The notes beneath the pieces were generated by a model. That model worked only from the letters and a program-made list of their open reading frames with translations. It ran no database searches and was not told the DNA's origin. A DNA stretch of 64,000 bases from Paludibacteraceae bacterium (GTDB taxonomy: Bacteria; Bacteroidota; Bacteroidia; Bacteroidales; Paludibacteraceae). Shown piece by piece: positions 1 to 9,761 of the stretch. A program made the translations under genes and the position numbers. Position 1 is the first letter of the stretch. Every line of letters starts with the position of its first letter. Location: positions 1 through 64,000 of the forward strand of contig JAFGVV010000029.1 in NCBI GenBank assembly GCA_016937795.1. The letters are read 5' to 3'.

Positions 1-176
1 GTATTGTAAATGGTCCTGGCGAAATGGCTGACTCCGATTACGGATATGTGGGTGCAGGTCGTGGAAAAGTGAGTCTTTACAAGAAAAGAGAATGTGTGGA
101 GCGCAATATCGCTGAAGATGAAGCGGTAGATAAGCTTATTGAACTTATCAAATCGCATGGTGACTGGCACGAATAA
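1..176 (+). CDS. ispG: IspG (4-hydroxy-3-methylbut-2-enyl diphosphate synthase), 3' end only
   Basis: Only the last 58 codons are present; reading starts at base 3 and ends at a TAA at 174-176. The visible residues begin [19 protein letters not shown], the conserved C-terminal motif of IspG/GcpE, followed by a typical K-rich tail ([13 protein letters not shown]). IspG is a cytoplasmic 4Fe-4S enzyme that reduces MEcPP to HMBPP in the non-mevalonate isoprenoid pathway. The Fe-S cysteines lie upstream of the visible part. A possible hairpin terminator follows. The identification rests on the motif and is strong, although most of the gene is outside the window. Confidence 0.9.
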   Translation, partial: IVNGPGEMADSDYGYVGAGRGKVSLYKKRECVERNIAEDEAVDKLIELIKSHGDWHE

Positions 177-197
177 TTTTTTTTTTCTCTATGACCT

Positions 198-236
198 AAA
201 CAGATGGATTTTATAAGTCTGTCTGTTTTTGTTTTT
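198..236 (+). terminator. possible terminator after ispG
   Basis: AAACAGA (198-204) can pair with TCTGTTT (222-228), followed by a T-rich stretch. The loop is 17 nt, so this is a modest hairpin; its position just after the ispG stop is the main support. Confidence 0.45.
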
Positions 237-334
237 GATAAATGATAACTCCATTCATGCTTCACTCTGGGTGTTTAGAATGCTGTTGTTCAGTCATAAA
301 TTAATTTTACACCTATTTGATCATTTTTTATCCC

Positions 335-362
335 TTGTGATTTCAATTTACGCCTAATTTTG
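335..362 (+). promoter_or_regulatory. Bacteroidota-type promoter for the LamG protein gene
   Basis: TAATTTTG at 355-362 matches the -7 consensus TAnnTTTG, and a TTG at 335-337 lies 17 nt upstream as a possible -33 element. The start codon at 432 is about 70 nt downstream. Confidence 0.5.
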
Positions 363-431
363 TAATGTTTTGTAGTGTATTTAATACACTTTATTCAGCT
401 AATTGATTTGCAAACTATTAAATGTAATCAC

Positions 432-3400
432 ATGAGAAGATCTAACTTTATTATTGGGCTGTGTAAAAAAGCCTTAATGGTTGGTGCTGTTTTACTAACA
501 GCCGGCTTTACTTCGATGCAGGCTCAGGATTTGAGCGAAGGTTTGAAACTGCATTATACTTTCGAAACTGCCACAGGTACCGAAGTGCCCGATGTGTCGG
601 GTAATGGTTATAATGGGATTTTGATGGAAGGTGCCACAGTGGGTGAAACCAACGGAAAACCTTCACTTATTTTAAGTGCAACCGGCACCGACTGGCTCGA
701 TATGGGTGCTAATACAGGGAATCTGGTAGCCACGCTTAACGATTTTTCAATGTCATGTTATGTATGGGTTAATAGCTCATATACTCGTTTGAATGATAAT
801 GGAAATATGATTGCCACTTTTGCTAACTCACTCGATAGTTATGCAAATTCCGATGGGTATATGTTTTTGCAGGCAAAACGCAGCCGTTATGCCATTACTA
901 CTACACGTTACGAAACTGAGGAGTTTGCCCAGGGAGGTGCAAATGTAGCAGCTGGTAAATGGGTGCATCTTGCTTACACACAGGTAGGCACTGTGGGTAA
1001 GTTTTATGTGGATGGTGTGTTGAAACAGACCAATGAAAATATTAGCCTTACACCTTCGGCTTTAGGAGCAACTCCATATAATATGTTGGCAAAACCTTCG
1101 TATGCGGGCGATCTTTATCTTCAGGATGCACAACTTAGCGATTTTCGAATTTATAATCGTGGACTAAGTACGGATGAGGTTTTGTTGCTAAATAATTATC
1201 CGGCCGAATTGATTCAGGCTTATAATGCACTCGATTTGGGCGATCTTAGCGCTGTGGTCTCAAATCTTACATTGCCGTCAGTGATTGGTACAGCTTCCGT
1301 GCCTGTTACATGGACTACAACTATGCCCGAAGTTATTGCAATAGATGGAACTGTAACACGACCTGAAAAATACGATGCGCCGGTTAAGCTCACTGCTACA
1401 TTGTCGTTTGTAGTGTCAGATATAACTTATACGCTCACCAAAGAATTCTTTGCTACAGTTTCTGCGTTGAATATGGCAGGCGAACGTTTGGCAAAATGGT
1501 CCTTTGTAGCCGATAATATTTCGGTAGAAGATGGCGAAATTAAAGTGATTGATGAGTCGGAAAGCGGATTTGTGGGAACAGTAAAGAATGATGCACGTGT
1601 ACGAACTATTGGCACAAGCGATCAGTTTAATGTCCTTGATTTAGGAAACGGAACAGGTTATTTCGATATGGGTACTGATATTGGTGAAGTAATTTATTCT
1701 CTTTCCGATTATACAATGTGTGGATACTTCCGCATCGATGAAAATTATAATGAGATTGAAAGTAATGGTAATTTTATTTGGACTTTCTCGAATACTGCAG
1801 ATGCAGCAAATGATCAAACCGGCTACATTATTGGTTCGCTAAAAGTTCAAAGTCAGTCGGTGTCTACACATTACTGGAATCAGGGTAATCAGGCTGTAGG
1901 TGCTGGTGGTGTAGCACAAAAAGGTGGTTGGCATCATTTTGCATATGTGCAGAGTGGAAATACAGGTAAAGTTTATGTGGATGGTGTTGAAGCTGGTTCT
2001 GGAACAATGACTAATCTTCCGTCAACAGCATTGTTGCAACCCGAACGTAAAGGTACTCTTTATAATTGGTTAGGTCGTTCGAACTATGTTTCTGATGTAT
2101 ATCTACGTAATACATTGTTATACGATTTTCAGTTACTAAGGGTGCCACTCACCGATAGCGATTTTAATTTTGGTGTGGAAGGCCTCGATCCTGTTCCTGA
2201 GACGATTGAGAAGCTCAATAATGCTTATGCAGAGAATCCGGATGTAATTTTACCTGAACTGGTCACTGAACAGGAGAATTTCAATCTAAATATTGAAGGA
2301 GATGTTACTTCTGATATTACTTTGCCTGTTGTTGGTCAGACAGATGAGACTGTGCTTGTAAGTTGGTCATCGTCAAATACGGCTATTATCGACAATACCG
2401 GAAAAGTTATACGTCCTGATTATTATGATTATAATGTGATTTTGACAGCGAATTTCACAAAAGGTGGACAAAAACTGACACGCGACTTTACAGTAAAAGT
2501 GTTGGCTAAAGAAGGTACAGCGTATACAGGCGATCTATTATTAAAACATGATTTTACTAACTTTTCGGATTCAATAGTTTATGATGTTGCTGAAAAACAG
2601 TTGCCTGCTGTGATGAAAAATGGCGCTTCGATAGCTACTATGGGTATCACAAACACCTTTAAAGTACTTAATTTGGGATCGGATAATGGATATTTGGATC
2701 TTGGTTCTGAAATTGGTAAAGTAATGTATCATCAGAACGATTATACGATGGGGGCATATTATTATATTGATGAATCACACGATTTAACTGTTCCGGGAAG
2801 CTTCATCTGGACTTTTTCAAATACAATCGATCCGGGAAATAATCCTAAAGGATATATTATCGCAATTCTAAAAGATCAGAGTATAAGTATTTCACCCAAG
2901 AACTGGGATAGCGCAACCGGACAACAGGCTGTTGTATTCGGAGAACCTGCGATCAAAGGAAGTTGGCATCATTTTGCCTACACTCAGGAAGGAATACAGG
3001 GTACTATCTGGATTGATGGAATGCAAATGAACACAGTTGAAGTTACTAACACACCTGCCAATACACTGGCTCGTCCCGAATATCTTGGCTCGTTGTACAA
3101 TTGGCTTGGTCGTTCGTGCTATTCAGGCGATGTGTATTTGAAAAACACTTTGCTACATGATTTCCGTATTTACAGTCGTGCATTGAATGCAGAAGAAATA
3201 CAGGCTACACTTTTAAATGTGGGTGAAAAACTCGAGTTGCTAAATGTAGCACACAGTGAAGGTGTGAATGCTTTGAAAAATATCGGACAATCGCGCTTTA
3301 TGGCCATCGGGCAGAAAGGTCGCATTGAAGTTCGTGGACTTGAAAATACTGATAAGATTACAGTTGTTGATTTGTCTGGTCGTCGAATTAGTACTTCAAA

Positions 3401-3479
3401 CCGCTCACAAATTGACGTGAATCCGGGTGTGTATATTGTACGAATCAACGATTTTGCTACCAAAGTACTGGTTCGTTAA
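432..3479 (+). CDS. secreted triple LamG/concanavalin A-like lectin protein with T9SS sorting domain
   Basis: The reading frame is open from 375, but the ATG at 432 is preferred because it directly starts a signal peptide (MRRSNFIIGLCKKALMVGA, then a hydrophobic stretch ending near MQAQ). The mature protein has three LamG_3/ConA-like jelly-roll modules at about residues 35-240, 350-560 and 690-915. Each has the patterns GxWHHFAYxQ and KVYVDG. They are separated by two Ig-like linkers of the 'atrophied bacterial Ig' kind (VTWTTTMPEVIAIDGTV; VSWSSSNTAIIDNTGKV). Modules 2 and 3 are closest to each other, including a shared YNWLGRS motif. The last ~70 residues (VVDLSGRR, then PGVYIVRI) form a T9SS type A sorting domain. 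No catalytic domain is recognised, so a glycan-binding or adhesive role at the surface is inferred. It precedes the glycosidase block and ends at a strong terminator. Confidence 0.8.
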   Translation: MRRSNFIIGLCKKALMVGAVLLTAGFTSMQAQDLSEGLKLHYTFETATGTEVPDVSGNGYNGILMEGATVGETNGKPSLILSATGTDWLDMGANTGNLVATLNDFSMSCYVWVNSSYTRLNDNGNMIATFANSLDSYANSDGYMFLQAKRSRYAITTTRYETEEFAQGGANVAAGKWVHLAYTQVGTVGKFYVDGVLKQTNENISLTPSALGATPYNMLAKPSYAGDLYLQDAQLSDFRIYNRGLSTDEVLLLNNYPAELIQAYNALDLGDLSAVVSNLTLPSVIGTASVPVTWTTTMPEVIAIDGTVTRPEKYDAPVKLTATLSFVVSDITYTLTKEFFATVSALNMAGERLAKWSFVADNISVEDGEIKVIDESESGFVGTVKNDARVRTIGTSDQFNVLDLGNGTGYFDMGTDIGEVIYSLSDYTMCGYFRIDENYNEIESNGNFIWTFSNTADAANDQTGYIIGSLKVQSQSVSTHYWNQGNQAVGAGGVAQKGGWHHFAYVQSGNTGKVYVDGVEAGSGTMTNLPSTALLQPERKGTLYNWLGRSNYVSDVYLRNTLLYDFQLLRVPLTDSDFNFGVEGLDPVPETIEKLNNAYAENPDVILPELVTEQENFNLNIEGDVTSDITLPVVGQTDETVLVSWSSSNTAIIDNTGKVIRPDYYDYNVILTANFTKGGQKLTRDFTVKVLAKEGTAYTGDLLLKHDFTNFSDSIVYDVAEKQLPAVMKNGASIATMGITNTFKVLNLGSDNGYLDLGSEIGKVMYHQNDYTMGAYYYIDESHDLTVPGSFIWTFSNTIDPGNNPKGYIIAILKDQSISISPKNWDSATGQQAVVFGEPAIKGSWHHFAYTQEGIQGTIWIDGMQMNTVEVTNTPANTLARPEYLGSLYNWLGRSCYSGDVYLKNTLLHDFRIYSRALNAEEIQATLLNVGEKLELLNVAHSEGVNALKNIGQSRFMAIGQKGRIEVRGLENTDKITVVDLSGRRISTSNRSQIDVNPGVYIVRINDFATKVLVR

Positions 3480-3500
3480 TTAAGATATCAATAATTTAGC

Positions 3501-3536
3501 AAAGGGTGAAGTCAGAAATGATTTCACCCTTTTTTT
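3501..3536 (+). terminator. rho-independent terminator after LamG gene
   Basis: AAAGGGTGAA (3501-3510) pairs with TTCACCCTTT (3523-3532) and is followed by a run of T. Confidence 0.85.
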
Positions 3537-3674
3537 GTTTTTATTGTGTGGAGTTTGGCATTGTATTTCACCTCTTGTTTGCTTATTCTCTTAATAGTTT
3601 GCTTCAAATTTCGACTTTTTCTTATAAATAGCTACTTTTTCAGCTGTTAATTGTGTAATATCTGAAAATTTGCG

Positions 3675-3705
3675 TTGGGTATTGAGAAATAATGTAGTAT
3701 ATTTG
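3675..3705 (+). promoter_or_regulatory. promoter for the GH84-esterase-Asp-box operon
   Basis: TATATTTG (3698-3705) matches TAnnTTTG exactly, with TTG at 3675-3677 and a 20-nt spacer, close to the Bacteroidota vegetative promoter. The likely start codon is at 3830. Confidence 0.65.
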
Positions 3706-3829
3706 TGGCGATATATTAAATATATTTATAATTATGGATGCTAAATATTCTACAATTTTGGCTGAAATTTGAGTTTGATTATTGAACCGAATAAAATTAC
3801 CATCTAATATTTCATTACTTTTGAAAATT

Positions 3830-6754
3830 ATGATTTTTAAACGAATTATTTTTACTCTTTCATTGTTGCTCTCCTTAGGCATGCTTTGGTCACAGGAAGT
3901 ACTTGTGTCGCCCATTCCACAATCTGCTGTGTGGGGTGCGAAGGCATTTAATAATACGGTAGCGTATAAAATTACCGGAGAAACCACAGCTGATGCCGAT
4001 GCTGTAAATCTGTTGAAGGCCAAACTAAACATTACAGCATCTGGTGTTGAGATTGTGCTGGGTGAACGAGGCGATGATTTGGTTACGGCTTACGATTCGG
4101 AAATTCCGGCTTATAAAGAAGGATATTATCTGAAAGTAGAACCTACGCGTATAATTATAGCCGGACACGATACAATTGGTACATATTACGGCGTACAAAC
4201 GCTACTCCAGATTTTGCGTTCGCCTGAAGTAATGACGGTGACTATAAAAGATTATCCGGATGTGATCGATCGTGGTGTGGTGGAAGGCTTCTACGGAAAT
4301 CCTTTCAGTCAGGCCGACCGGATTAGTCAGTTCCGTTTTTATGGTGAGAACAAAATGAACGTATATATATATGGTCCGAAAGATGATCCATATCACGGCT
4401 TTTCTAATCGTTGGCGCGATCCTTATCCAGCGGTCGATGCTTTACGTATAAAAGAACTCATTCAGGAAGCGCACCGAAATAAAGTTAATTTTGTGTGGGC
4501 TGTACATCCCGGAAACGATATAAAATGGGTGGATAACAATGGCGATGGCGTAATCGACGATTTTAAAGCCTGTGTGAATAAATTTGAATTGATGTACGAT
4601 CTGGGTGTGCGTGCTTTTGCTGTGTTCTTCGACGATATTGGCGGTGTGGGAACCGATCCGGTTAATCAGGCAAAAATGATGAATTACCTCACCACAGAGT
4701 TTGTAAACATAAAACATGATGTGGCACCGCTTATTCTTTGTCCTACTCAATATAATCAGGCTTGGTCGGGTGGCGATTATCTCACCATTCTGGGCACACA
4801 AATGGATAGCAGTGTGCGTATAATGTGGACAGGGAAAAGCGTGGTTCGCATGATTGACAAGGAAACTATGGACTGGATTAATCCAAAAATCAAACGTAAT
4901 GCGTATATCTGGCTCAATTATCCTGTAACCGATTATGTAATCGACCATTTACTAATGGGGCCTTTGGTCGGAAATGCAACTACCATTGCTTCTCAGTTAT
5001 CAGGTTTTACAGCCAACCCGATGGAGTATGCCGAAGCGTCGAAAATTGCGCTTTACAGCATAGCAGATTACACATGGAATATGAAAAAGTTCAATCCACA
5101 AACATCGTGGATTAGTGGAATGAGGTATCTGCAACCCAACAATTATGAGGCATTCAAGGTTTTTTGCGAAAACAACATCGATTTAGGTCCAACAGGGCAT
5201 GGTTTGCGCATGAGTGGTGAATCTGCCTCTTTCAAAACTGTAGCCGATCCGGTGCTGAATGCTTACCGTCAGGGACAGTATAACGCAAACCAAATTCAGC
5301 CTTTGGCCGATAAATTTCAATCGTTCCGTAATGCTTCGGCTGAGTTACTGGCAAGCACTTACAATCCTGCTATGATTTCGGAAATTGCTCCGTGGTTGCG
5401 TGTGTTCGATATGATGGGCGAAAAAGGCTTGTATTTGCTCGATATGTACAAAGCACTGAACGAAAACGACAGTGTGACTTTTGTACAGAAATATCTGAAA
5501 ATTGATTCGATTGAAACAGCACAGAAAAAAGTAATTTCGCGTGGTTTTGCCGGTTCTATCAAGTCACCCAATCCCAAACCTGCCAACGAAGTGGTAGCAC
5601 CATTTATCAAACAACTCAAATCGTTGATGGTAATTGATTATCGCCGGAAATTCAAATATATGCTCAATGTTTTTCCACAGGTTTTAATCGAGGAAGGTCG
5701 TTATTATATTAAAGTTGATGGAAAATACCTGACCAACACAAATGTAAATGGTTCGGGAGGAACGCCCACATTCGTAACTTATCGCGATACTATTAATCCG
5801 CAACGTCAGGAATGGACCATTTCGATGGATGCGCTTACCGAACGTTATAAAATTGCAAATGCGCAGGATAGCCGTTATGTAAATGAACTTGGTAATTTCG
5901 GAACAAATACTTTCGAAGCTGCATGGAATACTTACAATATGCACCGACAGAATGGAAAATATGCCATTCAGAATGCAGGTTCGGCAGGTGATAAATTCTG
6001 GATGTTCGAAACTAATCGCATCAAGCCTTCTGCAAATAATAGATTAGCTAACTCGGTATTTATATTCGAAATTGTGCCTGTGGGAAATGAGCAGGTGAAC
6101 CACCCGAAAATCACGCCCGGCGAGACTTATTATATCAAGTCGGGCGACTTGTACCTTTCGAATAACAATGTGGCCGGGTCGGGTAGCAGCCCCGGGTTTA
6201 AAGCCCTGGCCACTACAAAACTTAAAAGTCAGCAATGGAATTTCGTTGCTGATGTTGCCACCGATCGGTATAAAATAACCAGTACCGCCGATAATCGTTA
6301 TATTAATGAACTTGGTGCCTTTGGTACAAATGCGTATTTTGCAAGCTGGAATTCATACGTCCTCACAGAAATGGGAGGACTTTTTGCTATTCAGAATGCG
6401 GGCGATGCAGGCACAAATTTCTGGTCGGTAAGTAATAACCGCATCAACAAGGGAAACGAAACCCTCCAGAATAGTTATATATTCGAAATAATTCCCACCT
6501 CAGTACTTTTCCCGACAGGATTGAAAAGGCTAAATCTTTGTGATAAACTTAAAATGCTTTTTAGTGATGGAATGCTCTCTGTGGAGGGTGAAGATGTAAA
6601 ATGTCTCAGTTTGTATAATATGGGAGGAATGCTTATGAATTCTAGTCAATCAGGAAATTCTCTTTCGGTTTCATCTGTACATCCGGGGGTCTATGTGCTT
6701 CAGGTGGACACGCTTTCGGGTGAACGGACGGCAATGCGGGTTTTACTTCAATAG
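3830..6754 (+). CDS. GH84-family beta-N-acetylglucosaminidase, secreted, with two trefoil-like C-terminal modules and T9SS domain
   Basis: ATG 3830 is chosen because it begins a signal peptide (MIFKRIIFTLSLLLSLGML); the frame is open further upstream only from a TTG. An N-terminal GH20b-like domain (about 20-140) precedes the NAGidase catalytic domain, marked by RGVVEGFYGNPF (near 147) and the adjacent aspartates in VFFDDIGG (near 265), which are the catalytic pair of GH84. GH84 enzymes hydrolyse terminal beta-GlcNAc by substrate-assisted catalysis; bacterial ones act on O-GlcNAc, mucin or hyaluronan-type substrates, and which applies here is unknown. Residues about 620-760 and 766-886 are two copies of a module (YYIKxDGKYLTNTN; RYVNELGNFGTN; YAIQNAG), probably carbohydrate-binding, that recurs in the second GH20 protein. 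The C-terminus is a T9SS sorting domain (HPGVYVLQV). The gene is followed after 69 nt by the esterase gene, probably cotranscribed. Confidence 0.92.
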   Translation: MIFKRIIFTLSLLLSLGMLWSQEVLVSPIPQSAVWGAKAFNNTVAYKITGETTADADAVNLLKAKLNITASGVEIVLGERGDDLVTAYDSEIPAYKEGYYLKVEPTRIIIAGHDTIGTYYGVQTLLQILRSPEVMTVTIKDYPDVIDRGVVEGFYGNPFSQADRISQFRFYGENKMNVYIYGPKDDPYHGFSNRWRDPYPAVDALRIKELIQEAHRNKVNFVWAVHPGNDIKWVDNNGDGVIDDFKACVNKFELMYDLGVRAFAVFFDDIGGVGTDPVNQAKMMNYLTTEFVNIKHDVAPLILCPTQYNQAWSGGDYLTILGTQMDSSVRIMWTGKSVVRMIDKETMDWINPKIKRNAYIWLNYPVTDYVIDHLLMGPLVGNATTIASQLSGFTANPMEYAEASKIALYSIADYTWNMKKFNPQTSWISGMRYLQPNNYEAFKVFCENNIDLGPTGHGLRMSGESASFKTVADPVLNAYRQGQYNANQIQPLADKFQSFRNASAELLASTYNPAMISEIAPWLRVFDMMGEKGLYLLDMYKALNENDSVTFVQKYLKIDSIETAQKKVISRGFAGSIKSPNPKPANEVVAPFIKQLKSLMVIDYRRKFKYMLNVFPQVLIEEGRYYIKVDGKYLTNTNVNGSGGTPTFVTYRDTINPQRQEWTISMDALTERYKIANAQDSRYVNELGNFGTNTFEAAWNTYNMHRQNGKYAIQNAGSAGDKFWMFETNRIKPSANNRLANSVFIFEIVPVGNEQVNHPKITPGETYYIKSGDLYLSNNNVAGSGSSPGFKALATTKLKSQQWNFVADVATDRYKITSTADNRYINELGAFGTNAYFASWNSYVLTEMGGLFAIQNAGDAGTNFWSVSNNRINKGNETLQNSYIFEIIPTSVLFPTGLKRLNLCDKLKMLFSDGMLSVEGEDVKCLSLYNMGGMLMNSSQSGNSLSVSSVHPGVYVLQVDTLSGERTAMRVLLQ

Positions 6755-6823
6755 TTTTCTTCCTGTTACTTAAATCACAGCCTTTGTTAGCTTTTATTTT
6801 TAATCTAATACACTCAAATTTTT

Positions 6824-9700
6824 ATGAAACTGAATAATAAACTACTGATTAGTCTGCTATTCACTTTGATTAGTCTCAATCACTTTGCTCAAAAGTCGAT
6901 TGTGTTTCCAAACAATGCCTCCACTTATGCTTTTGTTGCCAATAATTCATCGTTAAATATTGATGCAAATCAGAGCTTTAGCATTACAGCATGGGTGAAA
7001 ACTACCGCCACCGCCAATCAATTATTTATTGCTAAACGTCTTAGTGCCAAAGGTTCGGGTTACGAACTATGGCAACTTAACGGCTATTTTGCCGTGAACT
7101 GTACACATACAAATGGCTCATCATCGGGACTTCCGGGCGGAAGCAAATATAAAATAAACGATGGAAAATGGCACCAAATTGCTTTTGTAGTGGATGTGCA
7201 GAAAAACCTGTATTTTATGTATGTGGATGGAAAAGTCGATGTGAGTAAAGCTTTGGTATCGACCACAGGATGCAGTAATACTGATAAACTTTACATCGGT
7301 CTGCGCGGAACGCTCGATATGCCCATGAATGGAGCAATGGATGAAGTGCGCATTTACAAACGAGCTTTGTCGCAAGCCGAAATTGCTACCGATATGTCTA
7401 CGCAGGTTACTAACGATACGCCCGGACTTGCCGCCGCCTGGAGCTTTGAAGAAGGTGCCGGGACACAGGCAGCTGATATAAAAGGAATTTCTCCGGCTAC
7501 ACTTTACGGCACGCCAACCTGGCAAACTCTTAGCACCAAATCCACTCAGCTTATCACAATGAATGGTCCGGTCAATGTGGCTTTTGGAAATCCCGATTTT
7601 AGTCCGGCCACAAGTACATCGCCTATGCCGGTTGAGTATTCTACTTCTGATGCCTCGGTTGCTTCGGTAGTTGATGGTCTGATACATATTGTTGCTAAAG
7701 GAACCTGCAATATCACAGCCTCGCAACCTGAAAATCTGTTTTACACTACCGCTAATTCAGTAACGCAAACGCTCAATGTTACAAGTACATTAATTACTTT
7801 TAACTTGCCATTTACCAACAATGCTGTGATTCAGCGCGATAAACCGGTGTTAGTTTCCGGAACTGCCGATCCGAATGATTTGCTTACCGTGACTTTGGAT
7901 GATGAATCAAAAACAGCGAATGTAGATGTCAACGGAAAGTGGTCGTGTGTTTTTACTGCTAAAGCTGCCAAAAATACAGCCTTCACACTTTCGGCCGTTG
8001 GTGCAAATTCTCAATCGGCTACGCTCAGCAATTTGCTCTGTGGCGATGTGTGGCTGGCTTCAGGTCAGTCGAATATGTTGATGCCTGTTGGTCCGGGATA
8101 TGGTTTGAGTGGAATTGTAAACTATTCAACAGTAGTTGCAGCAGCTAATTATCCTCAAATCAGATTTATTCAACCTGTTGATTTATGGCAGCAGGCTTCC
8201 TCTCCGCAGACTAATTTACTTACTTCGTCGGATGGTTGGACGGTTTGTTCCCCTTCCACAGCAGGTGGTTACTCGGCTGTGGCTTATTTCTTTGCCAAGC
8301 AAATACATGTGGATCAGAACGTACCGATTGGAATTATTCAAAATGCCATAGGAGGTACGCGCATTGAAGCATGGACACCACTCTCAGCTTTACAATCAAC
8401 AACCGAATATGCATCCTGGTATACAAAAGCGACTACAACTACATTGCCTGCAAATCAGGTTTACGATCGAAAAAATTTCCCAACGGCAAACTTCAACGGA
8501 ATGCTGGCTCCTTACACAAAAAATTCTGTAAAAGGCATCATCTGGTATCAGGGAGAAGAAAATATTGGTATGGATGGTTCGGTGGCTATACCACAATATG
8601 GAAATAAATTCAAAGCGACTATAAATGCATGGAGAAATGTATGGGGAATTAGCGATTTACCCGTGTTGTTTGTAGAACTTGCCAATTTTCAATACAGTAA
8701 AAACTATTCAAATCTTGGCGGTTCGCGCGAAGCTTTGCCACAGTTTATAGCACAACAGCAAAAGGCAGCCGAATTGCCGGGAGTACACGGAGTTACAATT
8801 ACCGATATTAGTAATTATACCGATATTCACCCTAAGGAAAAAGCAACAGTTGGAATTCGCCTTGGTAATGCAGCACTCGGAAATGTGTATGGAAAAAATA
8901 TTGTTTCTCAAGCAGCTACATTCAAAGAAATGAGAAGTGAAGGCAATGCTCTGCGTGTGTCATTTTACAATAACTCCGGGTTTTATATAAAATCGGGAAC
9001 TGTGCTCAACGAATTTAAGATTGCGGGTTATGATAAGGTATACAAGACTGCACAAGCGGTGATTAACGGTACAGATATTTTGGTAAGCGAATCTACAATC
9101 GCCGAACCTTTATCTGTGAAATTCGCTTGGGATGAAAATGCAAATCCAAATCTTTTTAATGGATCACAAAGTCCAACAGCACGATTTTCTGAAAGTTTGA
9201 AAGTGAATCGTATAAACTTCAAATCTCTGCCCGAAATTATAGAAGTAGCTGACATTGAGGTTGTTTTGGACGCAAATGCCACTTCAGGACTCCCTGTGAC
9301 TTTTACAAGCTCTGATACTACAATTGCAGTAGTATTGAATAATGTGTTGAAATTAAAGTCAGAAGGAACAGTCGTAATTACAGCGATTGACAATGGTAAT
9401 ACTGAGTATGCTGCGGCACCAGTCGTGAATCAGACTGTACATGTGATTGGCTCAACGGGAACTGGCCATACTTATTATAATGATTTAAATATACATATTA
9501 TCGACAGATACTTGTGGCTCGATGGGCTTAAAGAAAGCAACCGTATCAGTGTATTTAATGTTGGTGGACAACTTGTGTATTCGCTGAATTCAAAATTGTC
9601 AAATCTGAAACTCAATTTAAATGGTCTGAATACTGGTCTGTATCTGATCGATGTTCGCAATAGTGCATCTGTGAGAAAACACAAATTATTTTTGTTTTAG
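6824..9700 (+). CDS. secreted sialate O-acetylesterase (SASA family) with LamG and T9SS domains
   Basis: A signal peptide (MKLNNKLLISLLFTLISLNH) is followed by a LamG module (about 25-200), an Ig-like segment (about 230-320) and a SASA/SGNH esterase domain (about 330-690). The family motifs are GDVWLASGQSNM, with the nucleophilic serine near 414, IGGTRIEAWTP, WYQGEEN near 576, and DIHP near 667 with the acid/histidine partners. Sialate O-acetylesterases remove O-acetyl groups from sialic acids so that sialidases can act; some family members instead deacetylate plant xylan, so the substrate is inferred from the amino-sugar context. A second Ig-like stretch and a T9SS sorting domain (ISVFNVGGQLVYSL; GLNTGLYLIDVRN) end the protein. 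It lies between GH84 and the giant Asp-box gene with short gaps, which suggests one operon. Confidence 0.85.
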   Translation: MKLNNKLLISLLFTLISLNHFAQKSIVFPNNASTYAFVANNSSLNIDANQSFSITAWVKTTATANQLFIAKRLSAKGSGYELWQLNGYFAVNCTHTNGSSSGLPGGSKYKINDGKWHQIAFVVDVQKNLYFMYVDGKVDVSKALVSTTGCSNTDKLYIGLRGTLDMPMNGAMDEVRIYKRALSQAEIATDMSTQVTNDTPGLAAAWSFEEGAGTQAADIKGISPATLYGTPTWQTLSTKSTQLITMNGPVNVAFGNPDFSPATSTSPMPVEYSTSDASVASVVDGLIHIVAKGTCNITASQPENLFYTTANSVTQTLNVTSTLITFNLPFTNNAVIQRDKPVLVSGTADPNDLLTVTLDDESKTANVDVNGKWSCVFTAKAAKNTAFTLSAVGANSQSATLSNLLCGDVWLASGQSNMLMPVGPGYGLSGIVNYSTVVAAANYPQIRFIQPVDLWQQASSPQTNLLTSSDGWTVCSPSTAGGYSAVAYFFAKQIHVDQNVPIGIIQNAIGGTRIEAWTPLSALQSTTEYASWYTKATTTTLPANQVYDRKNFPTANFNGMLAPYTKNSVKGIIWYQGEENIGMDGSVAIPQYGNKFKATINAWRNVWGISDLPVLFVELANFQYSKNYSNLGGSREALPQFIAQQQKAAELPGVHGVTITDISNYTDIHPKEKATVGIRLGNAALGNVYGKNIVSQAATFKEMRSEGNALRVSFYNNSGFYIKSGTVLNEFKIAGYDKVYKTAQAVINGTDILVSESTIAEPLSVKFAWDENANPNLFNGSQSPTARFSESLKVNRINFKSLPEIIEVADIEVVLDANATSGLPVTFTSSDTTIAVVLNNVLKLKSEGTVVITAIDNGNTEYAAAPVVNQTVHVIGSTGTGHTYYNDLNIHIIDRYLWLDGLKESNRISVFNVGGQLVYSLNSKLSNLKLNLNGLNTGLYLIDVRNSASVRKHKLFLF

Positions 9701-9761
9701 ATGCAGTATAAGCTTTTTTGTTTGTATTATCCGAAATAATTTTTAAACAATCTTCATATAC

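Larger units (their letters stand above)
3480..3829 (+). other. 350-base intergenic region with terminator and promoter
   Basis: It holds the terminator of the LamG gene at its start and a promoter of the TAnnTTTG type near its middle, leaving a leader of about 120 nt before the GH84 gene. No gene is seen on either strand. Confidence 0.6.
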
